DNA of 64,000 nt, taken from Phycisphaerae bacterium (GTDB lineage Bacteria > Planctomycetota > Phycisphaerae > Phycisphaerales > SM1A02). Positions 43,357-51,712 of the stretch are shown piece by piece. The position numbers and the translations under genes are program-made. The notes under the pieces were generated by a model. That model saw only the letters and a program-made list of their open reading frames with translations, was not told the origin of the DNA and did not search any database. Within the stretch, counting starts at the first letter, position 1. The number at the start of each line of letters is the position of its first letter. The stretch covers positions 1-64,000 of the forward strand of contig JAEUIU010000071.1 of the NCBI GenBank assembly GCA_016795065.1, read 5' to 3'.

Positions 43357-43451
43357 CTTCGGGACGTCGCATTGCGATGTCTCAAAGAGCCGAGACAGAG
43401 AGCCGAGAACCCGCAGGCGGGGGGTTTTGGCGTTGGTTTTGAGGTGCGACG

Positions 43452-43480
43452 TTCTTGTTCGTCGCGGTTGGCTTTAGACT
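43452..43480 (+). promoter_or_regulatory. Possible promoter of the beta-helix gene
   Basis: TTCTTG (43452-43457), 17 bp, TAGACT (43475-43480); four of six matches in each box. It gives a leader of about 80 nt before ATG 43566. Weak evidence. Confidence 0.35.
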
Positions 43481-43565
43481 CTCGCGACACCCCGGAGGGA
43501 GAGAGACCGCGCGTTGGCGTGGCGTTGTGATCCCTCGGGTTGAGTTTCCCTCAGCCGAAATCTCC

Positions 43566-45029
43566 ATGCGCACACGCTTTCTTTCTTGCTCCCTCGTCGC
43601 CGGACTTGCCGCACTCATCGCCTCCAGCCTCGACGCCGCGACCCTTTACGTCGATGCCGACCTGACCACCGGCAGTAACGATGGGACGAGTTGGGAGAAC
43701 GCGTACCGCGGTCCCCAATCGCTCAAGACCGCCATGGACGCAGCCGTCGCTGGCGATGCGGTGTGGGTCGCAGCGGGCACCTACAAGGCCTCGCCGTCGA
43801 CTCGCACCGTCTCGCACGTCCTGAAGAACAACGTGAAGGTTTACGGCGGATTCGCCGGTGGCGAAAGCGACCTCGCCCAGCGCGATCCGGTCGCCAATCT
43901 GACGCGGATCTCTGGCGACCTCACCGGAAACGACAATCCAGCGGTTGCCTCGACCTACTCGGACAACTCCTATCACTTGATCACTTGCCAGACCGGGACG
44001 CTCGGGCTGGTCGACGGGTTCGAGTTGCGGGGCGGCAACGCCAACGGAGCGAGCGCCAGCAATCTCGACAAGGGCGGAGCCATCATCTGCCTGGCCAGCC
44101 AGAGCCACACGTTCCAGAGCTGCCGTTTCATCGACAACCGTTGCACCTTCGGAGGTGGCGCGGGCTACCTCCACTCGTCGAGCCCGAAGTTCCTCGATTG
44201 CCTCTTCGAGAACAACCAAGGCGGCAGCTTTGGCGGGGCCTTCGACAGTGCGAACACCACCCAGCCGGTCTTCGAACGGTGCATCTTCCGCGGCAACAAG
44301 GCGGCGCGGGCAGGAGCGCTCGAGTTCTTCGGCGGTTCGCAGCCGAAGGTGACGAACTGCCTCTTTCACAACAACCAGGCTACCGGTTCCGGCGGTGGTG
44401 GGGCCATCTGGCTCGGCTCGAGCTCCAGCGGCACCTTCCGCAACATCACCGTGACCGCCAACAACGCCTCGGTCGTCGGCGGTGGCGTCTACAACACCGG
44501 GGGCTCCTCGACCTTCATCAACTGCATCTCCTTTGGCAACACCGGTCCCGGCACGATCGCCGACAACGGGATCAAGAGTCAGGGCGGAACTTCGACCATC
44601 ACCTACTCCGACGTGCAAGGTCTCACGACCGGCACGGGGAACATCAACCTCGACCCCCAATTTGAGAACGCGGCCGGCGGCGACTATCGCCTTCAGGTGA
44701 CAAGCCCCTGCATCGACAAAGGGAACAACGGCGCGGTGCCGGTCGGAACGACGACCGATCTTGACCGTTTGGCCCGTTTCGTCGACATCGCCTCGGCTCC
44801 GGATGGCGGCTCGGGTTCGGCACCCATTGTCGACATGGGTTCCTACGAGGAGCAGGAGGTAGTCGTTCCTTGTCCAGCCGATCTCGACGGCAGTGGTGTG
44901 GTGGACGCCACCGATCTGGCGCTCGTCTTGGGTGGCTGGAGCGGCGCTTCTGGTGATGTTGACGGAAATGGCCTCACCGACGCACAGGACATCGCCATCC
45001 TCCTCGGCGCCTGGGGCGGCTGCCCGTAA
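43566..45029 (+). CDS. Secreted right-handed beta-helix protein with dockerin-like pair
   Basis: A 487-residue exported protein. The signal peptide (L-S-C-S-L-V-A-G-L-A-A-L-I-A-S-S-L-D-A-A) precedes an L-Y-V-D-A-D start typical of surface beta-helices. The repeats are rich in Gly/Asn and hold short words such as G-G-A-I, F-I-D-N-R and C-L-F-E-N-N, as in polymorphic outer-membrane and pectin-lyase-like proteins. The C-terminus has two dockerin-like repeats ending L-V-L-G-G-W and L-L-G-A-W-G-G-C-P. Start ATG 43566 gives the signal peptide. Substrate unknown; polysaccharide binding or cleavage is possible. Confidence 0.88.
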   Translation: MRTRFLSCSLVAGLAALIASSLDAATLYVDADLTTGSNDGTSWENAYRGPQSLKTAMDAAVAGDAVWVAAGTYKASPSTRTVSHVLKNNVKVYGGFAGGESDLAQRDPVANLTRISGDLTGNDNPAVASTYSDNSYHLITCQTGTLGLVDGFELRGGNANGASASNLDKGGAIICLASQSHTFQSCRFIDNRCTFGGGAGYLHSSSPKFLDCLFENNQGGSFGGAFDSANTTQPVFERCIFRGNKAARAGALEFFGGSQPKVTNCLFHNNQATGSGGGGAIWLGSSSSGTFRNITVTANNASVVGGGVYNTGGSSTFINCISFGNTGPGTIADNGIKSQGGTSTITYSDVQGLTTGTGNINLDPQFENAAGGDYRLQVTSPCIDKGNNGAVPVGTTTDLDRLARFVDIASAPDGGSGSAPIVDMGSYEEQEVVVPCPADLDGSGVVDATDLALVLGGWSGASGDVDGNGLTDAQDIAILLGAWGGCP

Positions 45030-45096
45030 TCGGAGGCTGACGTCGCAATGCACTCGACGGCGACCCAGGCATCCCCGATGATGCTGCGCTGTGTCC

Positions 45097-46224
45097 ATGC
45101 GCAATCCTCCGATTCGTACCGTCGTCGTCGGTGGTGAGTTTGAGCACGACGTTCTGGTGGGCGCGGGCCTCCTCGACGTTGCCGGACAACGGCTTGCCGC
45201 CTGGGAATGGAATGGCGCCACGCGAGTGCTTCTCGTCGTTGACGCGAACGTGATGGCCCACGCTGACCGCGTGGAAGCCTCCTTTCGCTCAAGTGGCCAT
45301 GCCACGGCCCGAGTGATCTTGGAGGCGAGCGAGAACCGGAAGTCGATGGATGCGGTGGAAGCGATCTGGTCCGCCGCGTTGTCGGCTCGGCTGACTCGGC
45401 ATGACTTGATCGTGGCGGTTGGAGGAGGCCTCATCGGTGACGTCGCCGGCTTCGCGGCAGCGACGTTTCTGCGCGGCGTGCGATGGCTCGCGGTGCCGAC
45501 CACGCTGTTGGCAATGGTGGACGCTTCCACGGGCGGGAAAACGGGCATCAATCTGGTGCTTCCGGGAGGCGACCTCGGCAAGAACCTGGCTGGGAGCTTC
45601 TGGCCTCCCGTCGAGGTCCTCGCCGATCCCGAGACGCTTGCGACGTTGCCGTCACGCGAGTTCCAATCGGGTTTGGCTGAGTGCATCAAGCACGCGATCA
45701 TCGATGGTGAAGACCACGTTGCGTGGCTTGAGCGGCTGCTGCCGGCCATCGCCGCGGACGTTTCGCAGGAGAGGCTTGTCTCGCTGACAGACCTGGTTGC
45801 GCGGAGTGTGTTCGTCAAGGCGAAGGTCGTGACGGAGGACCCGCGGGAGCGAGGCATCCGGGCGGTTCTCAATCTGGGGCATACCTTCGGTCACGCCTTC
45901 GAGACCGACCCGCGACTGGACCTGACGCATGGGGAGGCGGTAGCCGTCGGCATAATGGCAGCGTGTCAGGTGGGCGAGGAACTCCGCGGCTTCGCCCACA
46001 GAAACCGCGTTCGCGACCTTCTCTCAGTGGCCGGGTTGCCGACCTCGCTGCCGAGGAGTGTCCCGGTGGCCGACATCGAGGCGCGGATGGGGTTCGACAA
46101 AAAGAGCGAGGGCGGCAGCCTTCGGTTTGTGGTTCCTTGCGCGTTCGGGCGGGTCGAGCCAAAGGTCGAGGTGCCGCCGAGTGTTGTCCGGGGAGCTTTG
46201 CTGGCGGTCGGCTGCGAAGCGTGA
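45097..46224 (+). CDS. aroB: 3-dehydroquinate synthase
   Basis: A 375-residue cytosolic NAD/Zn enzyme, second step of the shikimate pathway. Marks: G-G-G-L-I-G-D-V-A-G-F-A-A-A, P-T-T-L-L-A-M-V-D-A-S-T-G-G-K, F-Q-S-G-L-A-E-C-I-K-H-A and the zinc His words L-N-L-G-H-T-F-G-H-A. Start ATG 45097; GTG 45091 is in frame but adds only two residues. No other aro gene is adjacent; the next gene is a ParA fusion 159 bp on. Confidence 0.95.
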   Translation: MRNPPIRTVVVGGEFEHDVLVGAGLLDVAGQRLAAWEWNGATRVLLVVDANVMAHADRVEASFRSSGHATARVILEASENRKSMDAVEAIWSAALSARLTRHDLIVAVGGGLIGDVAGFAAATFLRGVRWLAVPTTLLAMVDASTGGKTGINLVLPGGDLGKNLAGSFWPPVEVLADPETLATLPSREFQSGLAECIKHAIIDGEDHVAWLERLLPAIAADVSQERLVSLTDLVARSVFVKAKVVTEDPRERGIRAVLNLGHTFGHAFETDPRLDLTHGEAVAVGIMAACQVGEELRGFAHRNRVRDLLSVAGLPTSLPRSVPVADIEARMGFDKKSEGGSLRFVVPCAFGRVEPKVEVPPSVVRGALLAVGCEA

Positions 46225-46383
46225 TGGTGGGAAGGCGGGCGTCCACACCGCTCGTCCGCACTTCAGCGAACAACCTGTCGAAAACCGAAGCGGTAGTCGA
46301 TTGCCCGCCGATAATGACGACTGGACCTTCGCGCCGGAGGGGCTCGGGTCACCTCGCTGCGCTGTCGCGCGGACCTCTCCACC

Positions 46384-48096
46384 ATGCGAACGATCGCGAT
46401 CGTCAACCAGAAGGGTGGCTGCGGCAAGACGACGACCGCCATCAACCTGGCCGCCGTTCTCGCCCGGCGTGGCCTTCGAACGCTCTTGGTTGACATGGAT
46501 CCGCAGTCGCACTGCGCGGCAGGCTTGGGCGTCCCGGAGACAGCCATCCAGCGCGGCGTTGGAGAGGTCCTGCTTGGCGACCTCGACCGTCCGCTCGACC
46601 CATCAACTTTCCTTTGGGAGGTCAGCCGCAACTTGCACCTGGCGCCGAGCACGGTCAGCTTGGCTGCCCTCGAGGCTGCGGCAGGCGGCTTGAGTGGCTT
46701 GGCTGATCGGGATCGCCGGCTGGGGCGCATGTTGGCGTGGTTGGCTCCACGTTTTGACCTCTGCATTGTCGATTGTCCACCCACGATCGGGCTTCTGACG
46801 TTCAACGCCCTCCGGGCCGCGGACGAGGCGATTGTGCCGGTCGAGACCGGCTACTTCAGCCTTCGCGGGGCCGAAAAGCAGATCGCGACGATCAACCGTC
46901 TCGTCGAGCGTCTCGGGCGTCCGCTCCCGTTTCGACTGTTGGCAACGCTCTACGACGATTCGCGCCCAGTTGACCGTGATGTGTTGGAGCAGATCCGCAA
47001 GCGGTACGGCGATGCGGTGTTGCCGATGGTCGTGGGTGACCACGAGGTCTTGCGCGAGGCAGCGAGCGTCGGTTCCGCGGTGACCGAATTCGCTCCCTGT
47101 TCATCCGCGGAGAGTGAGTTCGACGCCTTGGCGGCCTGGATCCTGGACCATCCGCCGGTGGGAGCTGTCCCGGGCGACCCGGCACCGGAGTTGCGTACAG
47201 CGGTGCCTGGCGGGGTGACACACCAAGGTTCGATCGGCCAGGGTGGGACGGCGACCGGGGGCGACGCGGAGACGCGGGCTCGCATTCGCTTCGCTCCTCA
47301 CACCCTATCGGAGTTTCAGCAGCGACAGGAGTCTGACGCCTCGCCGGGCCACCCGCTTCGGTCGGAGACTGCTTCGGTTGTGCCTGTCCAATCTCGCGGG
47401 CAACCTCAAGCCAAGGCTGAAGTCCTAGGGCATTTGCCCTCAGTCGGGACCGCGAGTGTGCCCGCGAGTGTGCCCGCGAATGTGCCTGTCCAGAATCGCG
47501 GCGAAGCGTTCCGTCGGTCCGTGAGTTCGAACGAGCTTCGCCCGAGCGCGAATGTGACTGTCCAAAATCAAGGACACGTTGAAGTGCTAGGGCAGATGCC
47601 CTCCACATTCCCGGCAATTTCGGCAAGTGTGCCTGTCCAAAATCACGGCGGCCCCCTCGGTGAGTCCCCCTCGAGCGCAGGCGGCACCCCAACAGGCCCT
47701 GCCGCCCTCGCCCAACCAACCCGCGCCGCTGAGCTCGCCCGCCGGGTGCGGGACCTCAACGGTCGCCCCAGTCCGGAAGAGCTTGCGATGCTCACCGAGC
47801 CCGGTCGTCGGGGCGCGGCGGAATTCCCGACCGAGGTCCGCCGCGAGGTGCGCATCGCTCTGCCGCGCGGACTCGCATTCCGGGTCGCAGTGATTGGCGA
47901 CTTCAATGGATGGAAGGTCGAGGAGCTTGCTCTTCGTCCGGACTCGGGCATCTTCGAACTGCGGCGCGAGCTCAAGCCGGGGCGATACCGATACCGCCTG
48001 ATCGTCGATGGCCGCGAGGCGCTCGATCCAACGAACACCTTGCGAGAGACTGGACCGGACGGACGTGATGTGAGCGTGCTGGAGGTGGGACCGTGA
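46384..48096 (+). CDS. ParA-type ATPase fused to a C-terminal CBM48/AMPK-type glycogen-binding domain
   Basis: A 570-residue protein. Residues 1-260 are a ParA/Soj ATPase with deviant Walker A K-G-G-C-G-K-T-T, D-M-D-P-Q-S-H and I-V-D-C-P-P. A linker (about 261-478) is Pro/Ser/Val-rich and holds repeated peptides such as V-P-V-Q-N-R-G and E-V-L-G-Q-M-P-S. Residues about 480-570 form an E-set carbohydrate-binding module with the signature V-I-G-D-F-N-G-W (504-509) and Y-R-Y-R-L-I-V-D-G. ParA proteins position cargo; the sugar-binding end would be the cargo or sensor side (inference). No parB gene is adjacent. The next gene begins 148 bp on. Confidence 0.9.
   Translation: MRTIAIVNQKGGCGKTTTAINLAAVLARRGLRTLLVDMDPQSHCAAGLGVPETAIQRGVGEVLLGDLDRPLDPSTFLWEVSRNLHLAPSTVSLAALEAAAGGLSGLADRDRRLGRMLAWLAPRFDLCIVDCPPTIGLLTFNALRAADEAIVPVETGYFSLRGAEKQIATINRLVERLGRPLPFRLLATLYDDSRPVDRDVLEQIRKRYGDAVLPMVVGDHEVLREAASVGSAVTEFAPCSSAESEFDALAAWILDHPPVGAVPGDPAPELRTAVPGGVTHQGSIGQGGTATGGDAETRARIRFAPHTLSEFQQRQESDASPGHPLRSETASVVPVQSRGQPQAKAEVLGHLPSVGTASVPASVPANVPVQNRGEAFRRSVSSNELRPSANVTVQNQGHVEVLGQMPSTFPAISASVPVQNHGGPLGESPSSAGGTPTGPAALAQPTRAAELARRVRDLNGRPSPEELAMLTEPGRRGAAEFPTEVRREVRIALPRGLAFRVAVIGDFNGWKVEELALRPDSGIFELRRELKPGRYRYRLIVDGREALDPTNTLRETGPDGRDVSVLEVGP
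47380..47640 (+). repeat. DNA repeats inside the ParA linker
   Basis: Four copies of a GTG(C/A)CTGTCCA word begin at 47380, 47482, 47554 and 47629. Two copies of GAAGT-C/G-CTAGGGCA-NN-TGCCCTC (itself nearly palindromic around AGGGCA/TGCCCT) lie at 47419-47441 and 47581-47603. All are in the coding frame and are translated as V-P-V-Q-x-R-G and E-V-L-G-x-x-P-S. They look like an intergenic-type repeat that has entered the gene. Confidence 0.75.
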
Positions 48097-48244
48097 CAAC
48101 AACGGTCCCTGCCAATCGAGGCTCATTGGTGGGTCGAGGCCCATCGGGGGGGCCGCCTGCCTGGGTACAGGGGAGTCTTTGGAATCGTGGGATGGCCGCG
48201 ATCGAACGCGGAGTGACGACGTATCGCGTGTGGAGGTGGATGGC

Positions 48245-49810
48245 ATGAGCTCTTCGATCGATCCCTATGCGGAATTGGCGTCGCTCTTCCTCACGGATGA
48301 TCCGGAGTCGCCGTCGTCGATACCGATTAAGGGGCCACGTCCAACCATGGCAGCCACAGCAGGTTCCGACACTGGCCCCATCGCCGGGAAGCCCGAAGCC
48401 CATCGAGCGACCACGATCCGCCTCGATGACGACGGCGAGATCCGCTTCGAGCGAGGCGTCGGTTCCCCAGTCGAAATCGCCCTCGTCGGACACTTGCCTG
48501 TCATGGGCGGTCTCTGGCTGACCCAATACGCCGATTCGGTCGCGCGTCGGGAAGGGCCGACGGCGTTGGTCCGCCTCGAACGGGGTCAAGTCACGCTCGA
48601 ACTCCTGCGCGACCCACGGCATCGCACGCTGCTCGATGCGGTCACCACCGCGGAGCAAGCCATCGCCGAACTCACGACCGCTGCAAAGCGGTGGATCGTC
48701 TGCCCGGGAAGCGAAGCGGCTTTGGACGGCCCGCTGCCGGGGGATGCGCTCTCCCTCTTGACCGGTGGGGACGATGCGGCGACGGTGGCTGCGTATCGCA
48801 TCATGAAGAATCTCGCCGAGCGTTGGCATGCGGCCCATTGGCCGGTCCCGCCGATCGGCCTGGTGGTGTTCGGCGCCTCGCCTGACCGCGTTGACGAGGT
48901 GGCCGAGAAGCTCGACCGCACGACCAAGGCCTTTCTTGATGTCGACTTGGCCGTGATTGGCCAGCAGCAGCGGATGGACACCATCGAGTCGGCCTGCCGC
49001 CGCACGTTCCAAGGGGTGGAACTCTCGGTGAACGACGTCATCCGGCGCATCCGACAGCCGCGCGAATCCCGCTATGCGGCGTTTGCCGAGTCGCCAGCAG
49101 CCGAGCCACGATCTGATGTCCGCGATCCGCTCGCAGCCACGATGAGTAAGCTCGCTCCCAAGCCGGCCCCGCGCACTGTCGGACGCCCCGTCGACATGCC
49201 GGTTGACACCGATCACGCTGCCGATCACCACAGCCATCGCCTCCCGCTGGACGCGCCGCCGCCGTTGCCGACCGCGACGCACGCTACCTACGCGGAAGAG
49301 ATCGCCACCGAGATCAAGCCGGCCGCGCACGCGGGTCCAGTGCTGACCTACATCGCGCCGCCAGCCGACCCGATGGACTCGGTCGAGAGAACCTCGCCCT
49401 CCCACGCCGTCGCCTCACGGGAGGTCCGCACCGCGCCGGCCCCTTTCGCACCATCGGGGTTCGCTTCAACTGGGATCGCATCGCTCATCCCGGGTCTCGT
49501 CACACTCCCGCTGCGGGCTCCGAATCACCCCGAGGTCGACCTCGCTCGCGATGAGTCCGGCCGCCTGCACTTGGTCGTCGTCGATCACCATCTCGCCGCC
49601 CTCCGACCCGCGGAAGCTTGGGCCCACGCTCACCTGGACCTTCTCCGCGTCGCCTTCCCCGAACTCGTCGTATCCGACGAGCCCATCGTGCGGGACGTCG
49701 TCACCTACGACGCGCCGTCGATCATCCCGCTCCACGGAACGGGGCTTCGGCTGCATCTGATGGTCGATGGTCCGAGCGGAACGATGCATGTCTCGCTCAA
49801 TCGAGGTTGA
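48245..49810 (+). CDS. ParA/MinD-like protein lacking the P-loop, partner of the ParA-CBM48 protein
   Basis: A 521-residue soluble protein. At about 75-95, where a MinD/FlhG protein has the P-loop, this one has G-H-L-P-V-M-G-G-L-W-L without Lys. Farther on, A-Y-R-I-M-K-N-L-A, G-L-V-V-F-G-A-S-P and F-L-D-V-D-L-A-V-I-G resemble the C-terminal half of MinD/FlhG. A His/Ala/Pro-rich spacer and a C-terminal domain of about 110 residues follow. GGAGGTGG lies seven bases before ATG 48245. A dead ATPase partner of the upstream ParA is my inference. Confidence 0.72.
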   Translation: MSSSIDPYAELASLFLTDDPESPSSIPIKGPRPTMAATAGSDTGPIAGKPEAHRATTIRLDDDGEIRFERGVGSPVEIALVGHLPVMGGLWLTQYADSVARREGPTALVRLERGQVTLELLRDPRHRTLLDAVTTAEQAIAELTTAAKRWIVCPGSEAALDGPLPGDALSLLTGGDDAATVAAYRIMKNLAERWHAAHWPVPPIGLVVFGASPDRVDEVAEKLDRTTKAFLDVDLAVIGQQQRMDTIESACRRTFQGVELSVNDVIRRIRQPRESRYAAFAESPAAEPRSDVRDPLAATMSKLAPKPAPRTVGRPVDMPVDTDHAADHHSHRLPLDAPPPLPTATHATYAEEIATEIKPAAHAGPVLTYIAPPADPMDSVERTSPSHAVASREVRTAPAPFAPSGFASTGIASLIPGLVTLPLRAPNHPEVDLARDESGRLHLVVVDHHLAALRPAEAWAHAHLDLLRVAFPELVVSDEPIVRDVVTYDAPSIIPLHGTGLRLHLMVDGPSGTMHVSLNRG

Positions 49811-49903
49811 GTAGCCGCTCGGCGACGAGAGACTATTCCGGAGCGAAGGTCGGTGAGGGAATCCCGACACCTGCTCCCCGGTTCATACCCCGGCCTCCGT
49901 TTC

Positions 49904-49933
49904 CTGACCTCCACCTCCGGATTTCGCTATATT
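49904..49933 (+). promoter_or_regulatory. Candidate promoter of the pnt operon
   Basis: CTGACC (49904-49909), 18 bp, TATATT (49928-49933). The -10 box is good and the -35 box has four of six. It predicts a leader of about 150 nt before pntAA. Confidence 0.45.
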
Positions 49934-50091
49934 CCGGTCTGCCGGGCGGCGAATGACGTCGACCGGCACTCGGCACCGGCCTCGCCCGCTGCTACATGAC
50001 GGTTCGGGCGAGGTTGGAACACTCCATTCGGGACGTACGCTCGTGCGAGCAACCCTCGTCACGCCCCGGCGTCCCCATTGAAGGGGGTTGC

Positions 50092-51285
50092 ATGCAACTC
50101 GCGATCGCGAAGGAACCTGCACGGGGAGAGACCCGGGTCGCACTGGTTCCGGAATCTGTGAAGAAGCTCATCGCTGCGGGCTATGCCGTGGCGGTTGAAT
50201 CGGGCGCGGGCACTGCCGCGCATTTCAGCGACGAGGCCTACCGAAACGCAGGCGCCACCGTGTCCGGTGACGCCAAGGCGATGGTGGCAGCGTCGGACAT
50301 CCTCCTAGCCATCGGGCCTCCCAGCGGTGAGACGATTGCGAGTCTGAAGGCGGGAGCGATCGTGATCGCGTCCCTCTTCCCGACCCGCAACCTGCCCACC
50401 GTTCGGGCCTTAGCGGAGCGGTCGGTGACATCGTTCTCGACCGACGCGATCCCCCGAACGACCCGGGCCCAGGCCATGGACACCCTGTCCTCGATGGCCA
50501 ACATCGCCGGGTACCGCGGGGCCCTCATCGCGGCCATGGAGCTGTCCAAGTACACGCCCATGTTCATGACCGCCGCCGGCACGATCCTGCCCGCGAAGGT
50601 CTTTGTCATCGGGGCCGGCGTTGCTGGCCTCCAGGCCATCGCGACGTCCCGTCGCCTCGGCGCCCAGATGTCAGCAACGGACGTGCGGCCCGAGGTGAAG
50701 GAACAGATCGAGAGCGTCGGCGCGAAGTACGTCGGCATCGAGCTGAAGGAAAGCGCGTCAGCCGGTGGTGGCTATGCCAAGGAACTCTCCGAGGCTGACA
50801 AGGCCAAGCAGCGGCAACTGCTCGCCGAGCAGTGCGCGGTCTGTGACGCGGTCATCACCACCGCCCTCATCGGCGGCGTGTTCGCGCCGAAACTCATCTC
50901 GGCCGAGATCGTCCGTCGCATGCGGCCTGGTTCGGTCATCGTCGACCTCGCCGCCGACGGCGGCGGCAACTGCGAGCTGTCGGTGCCCGGTTCAACGGTG
51001 GTCGAGAACGGCGTCAAGATCATCGCCCCGCTCAACCTCGCTGCCGCCATGCCAACCGACGCGAGCACCCTCTGGTCGCGCAACCTGACCAACTTCCTGA
51101 CGACGTTCACGAAGGACAAGGCGTTCGTCCTTGACCTCAATGACGACATCCAGCGCGGCGCACTCGTCACCCACGGCGGTGAGGTGCATCACGTCAAGAC
51201 CAAGGAAGCCATCGCGGCCCACGCCGCGTCGAATGCCAACTCCACCGGCCAGACCGCATCCGCTGCGGCCGGCCGCGCCCAATGA
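50092..51285 (+). CDS. pntAA: NAD(P) transhydrogenase subunit alpha part 1
   Basis: A 397-residue peripheral NAD(H)-binding domain I of the proton-translocating transhydrogenase. R-V-A-L-V-P-E-S at the N-terminus, the V-I-G-A-G-V-A-G-L-Q-A-I nucleotide fold and the R-A-Q-A-M-D loop are typical. A run of G's precedes ATG 50092; the frame upstream is open but unlike the family. An Ala/Thr-rich tail of about 25 residues is extra. It is first of three genes that together exchange hydride between NADH and NADP+ at the cost of proton-motive force. Confidence 0.95.
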   Translation: MQLAIAKEPARGETRVALVPESVKKLIAAGYAVAVESGAGTAAHFSDEAYRNAGATVSGDAKAMVAASDILLAIGPPSGETIASLKAGAIVIASLFPTRNLPTVRALAERSVTSFSTDAIPRTTRAQAMDTLSSMANIAGYRGALIAAMELSKYTPMFMTAAGTILPAKVFVIGAGVAGLQAIATSRRLGAQMSATDVRPEVKEQIESVGAKYVGIELKESASAGGGYAKELSEADKAKQRQLLAEQCAVCDAVITTALIGGVFAPKLISAEIVRRMRPGSVIVDLAADGGGNCELSVPGSTVVENGVKIIAPLNLAAAMPTDASTLWSRNLTNFLTTFTKDKAFVLDLNDDIQRGALVTHGGEVHHVKTKEAIAAHAASNANSTGQTASAAAGRAQ

Positions 51286-51292
51286 GGCCCCA

Positions 51293-51712
51293 ATGAACAC
51301 CCTCTTTCACACGCTCCTACTCCTCCCGGGGGCGGCACCTGACGTGTCGAACCCGGTCATTCCTGACGCGGCCACTGCGGCTGCGGCCAGTCACGGCGGG
51401 CATGGCAGTGAGCTTGACCTCATCGCCATGCTCTTCGTCTTCATGCTGGCAACCTTCATCGGCATCGGCGTGATCCGTCGCGTCTCGCGACTGCTGCACA
51501 CCCCGCTGATGTCCCTCACCAACGCCATCTCCGCCATCGCCGTCGTCGGCGCCATCACCATCGCCGGCGGCCAGGACTACCCGACTCCGATCAAGGTGTT
51601 GGGCGGCATCGCCCTCTTTGCCTCCATGACCAACATCATCAGCGGCTTCCTCATCACGGACCGCATGCTGAAGATGTTCAAGTCTCAGGCTCCGGCAGGA
51701 GGCAAGTCATGA
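51293..51712 (+). CDS. pntAB: NAD(P) transhydrogenase subunit alpha part 2
   Basis: A 139-residue membrane part with three or four helices (L-I-A-M-L-F-V-F-M-L-A-T-F-I-G-I-G-V-I, T-N-A-I-S-A-I-A-V-V-G-A-I). It forms the proton channel with pntB. It begins 7 bp after pntAA and overlaps pntB by four bases (ATGA). The His-rich loop before the first helix (S-H-G-G-H-G) is unusual. Confidence 0.93.
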   Translation: MNTLFHTLLLLPGAAPDVSNPVIPDAATAAAASHGGHGSELDLIAMLFVFMLATFIGIGVIRRVSRLLHTPLMSLTNAISAIAVVGAITIAGGQDYPTPIKVLGGIALFASMTNIISGFLITDRMLKMFKSQAPAGGKS

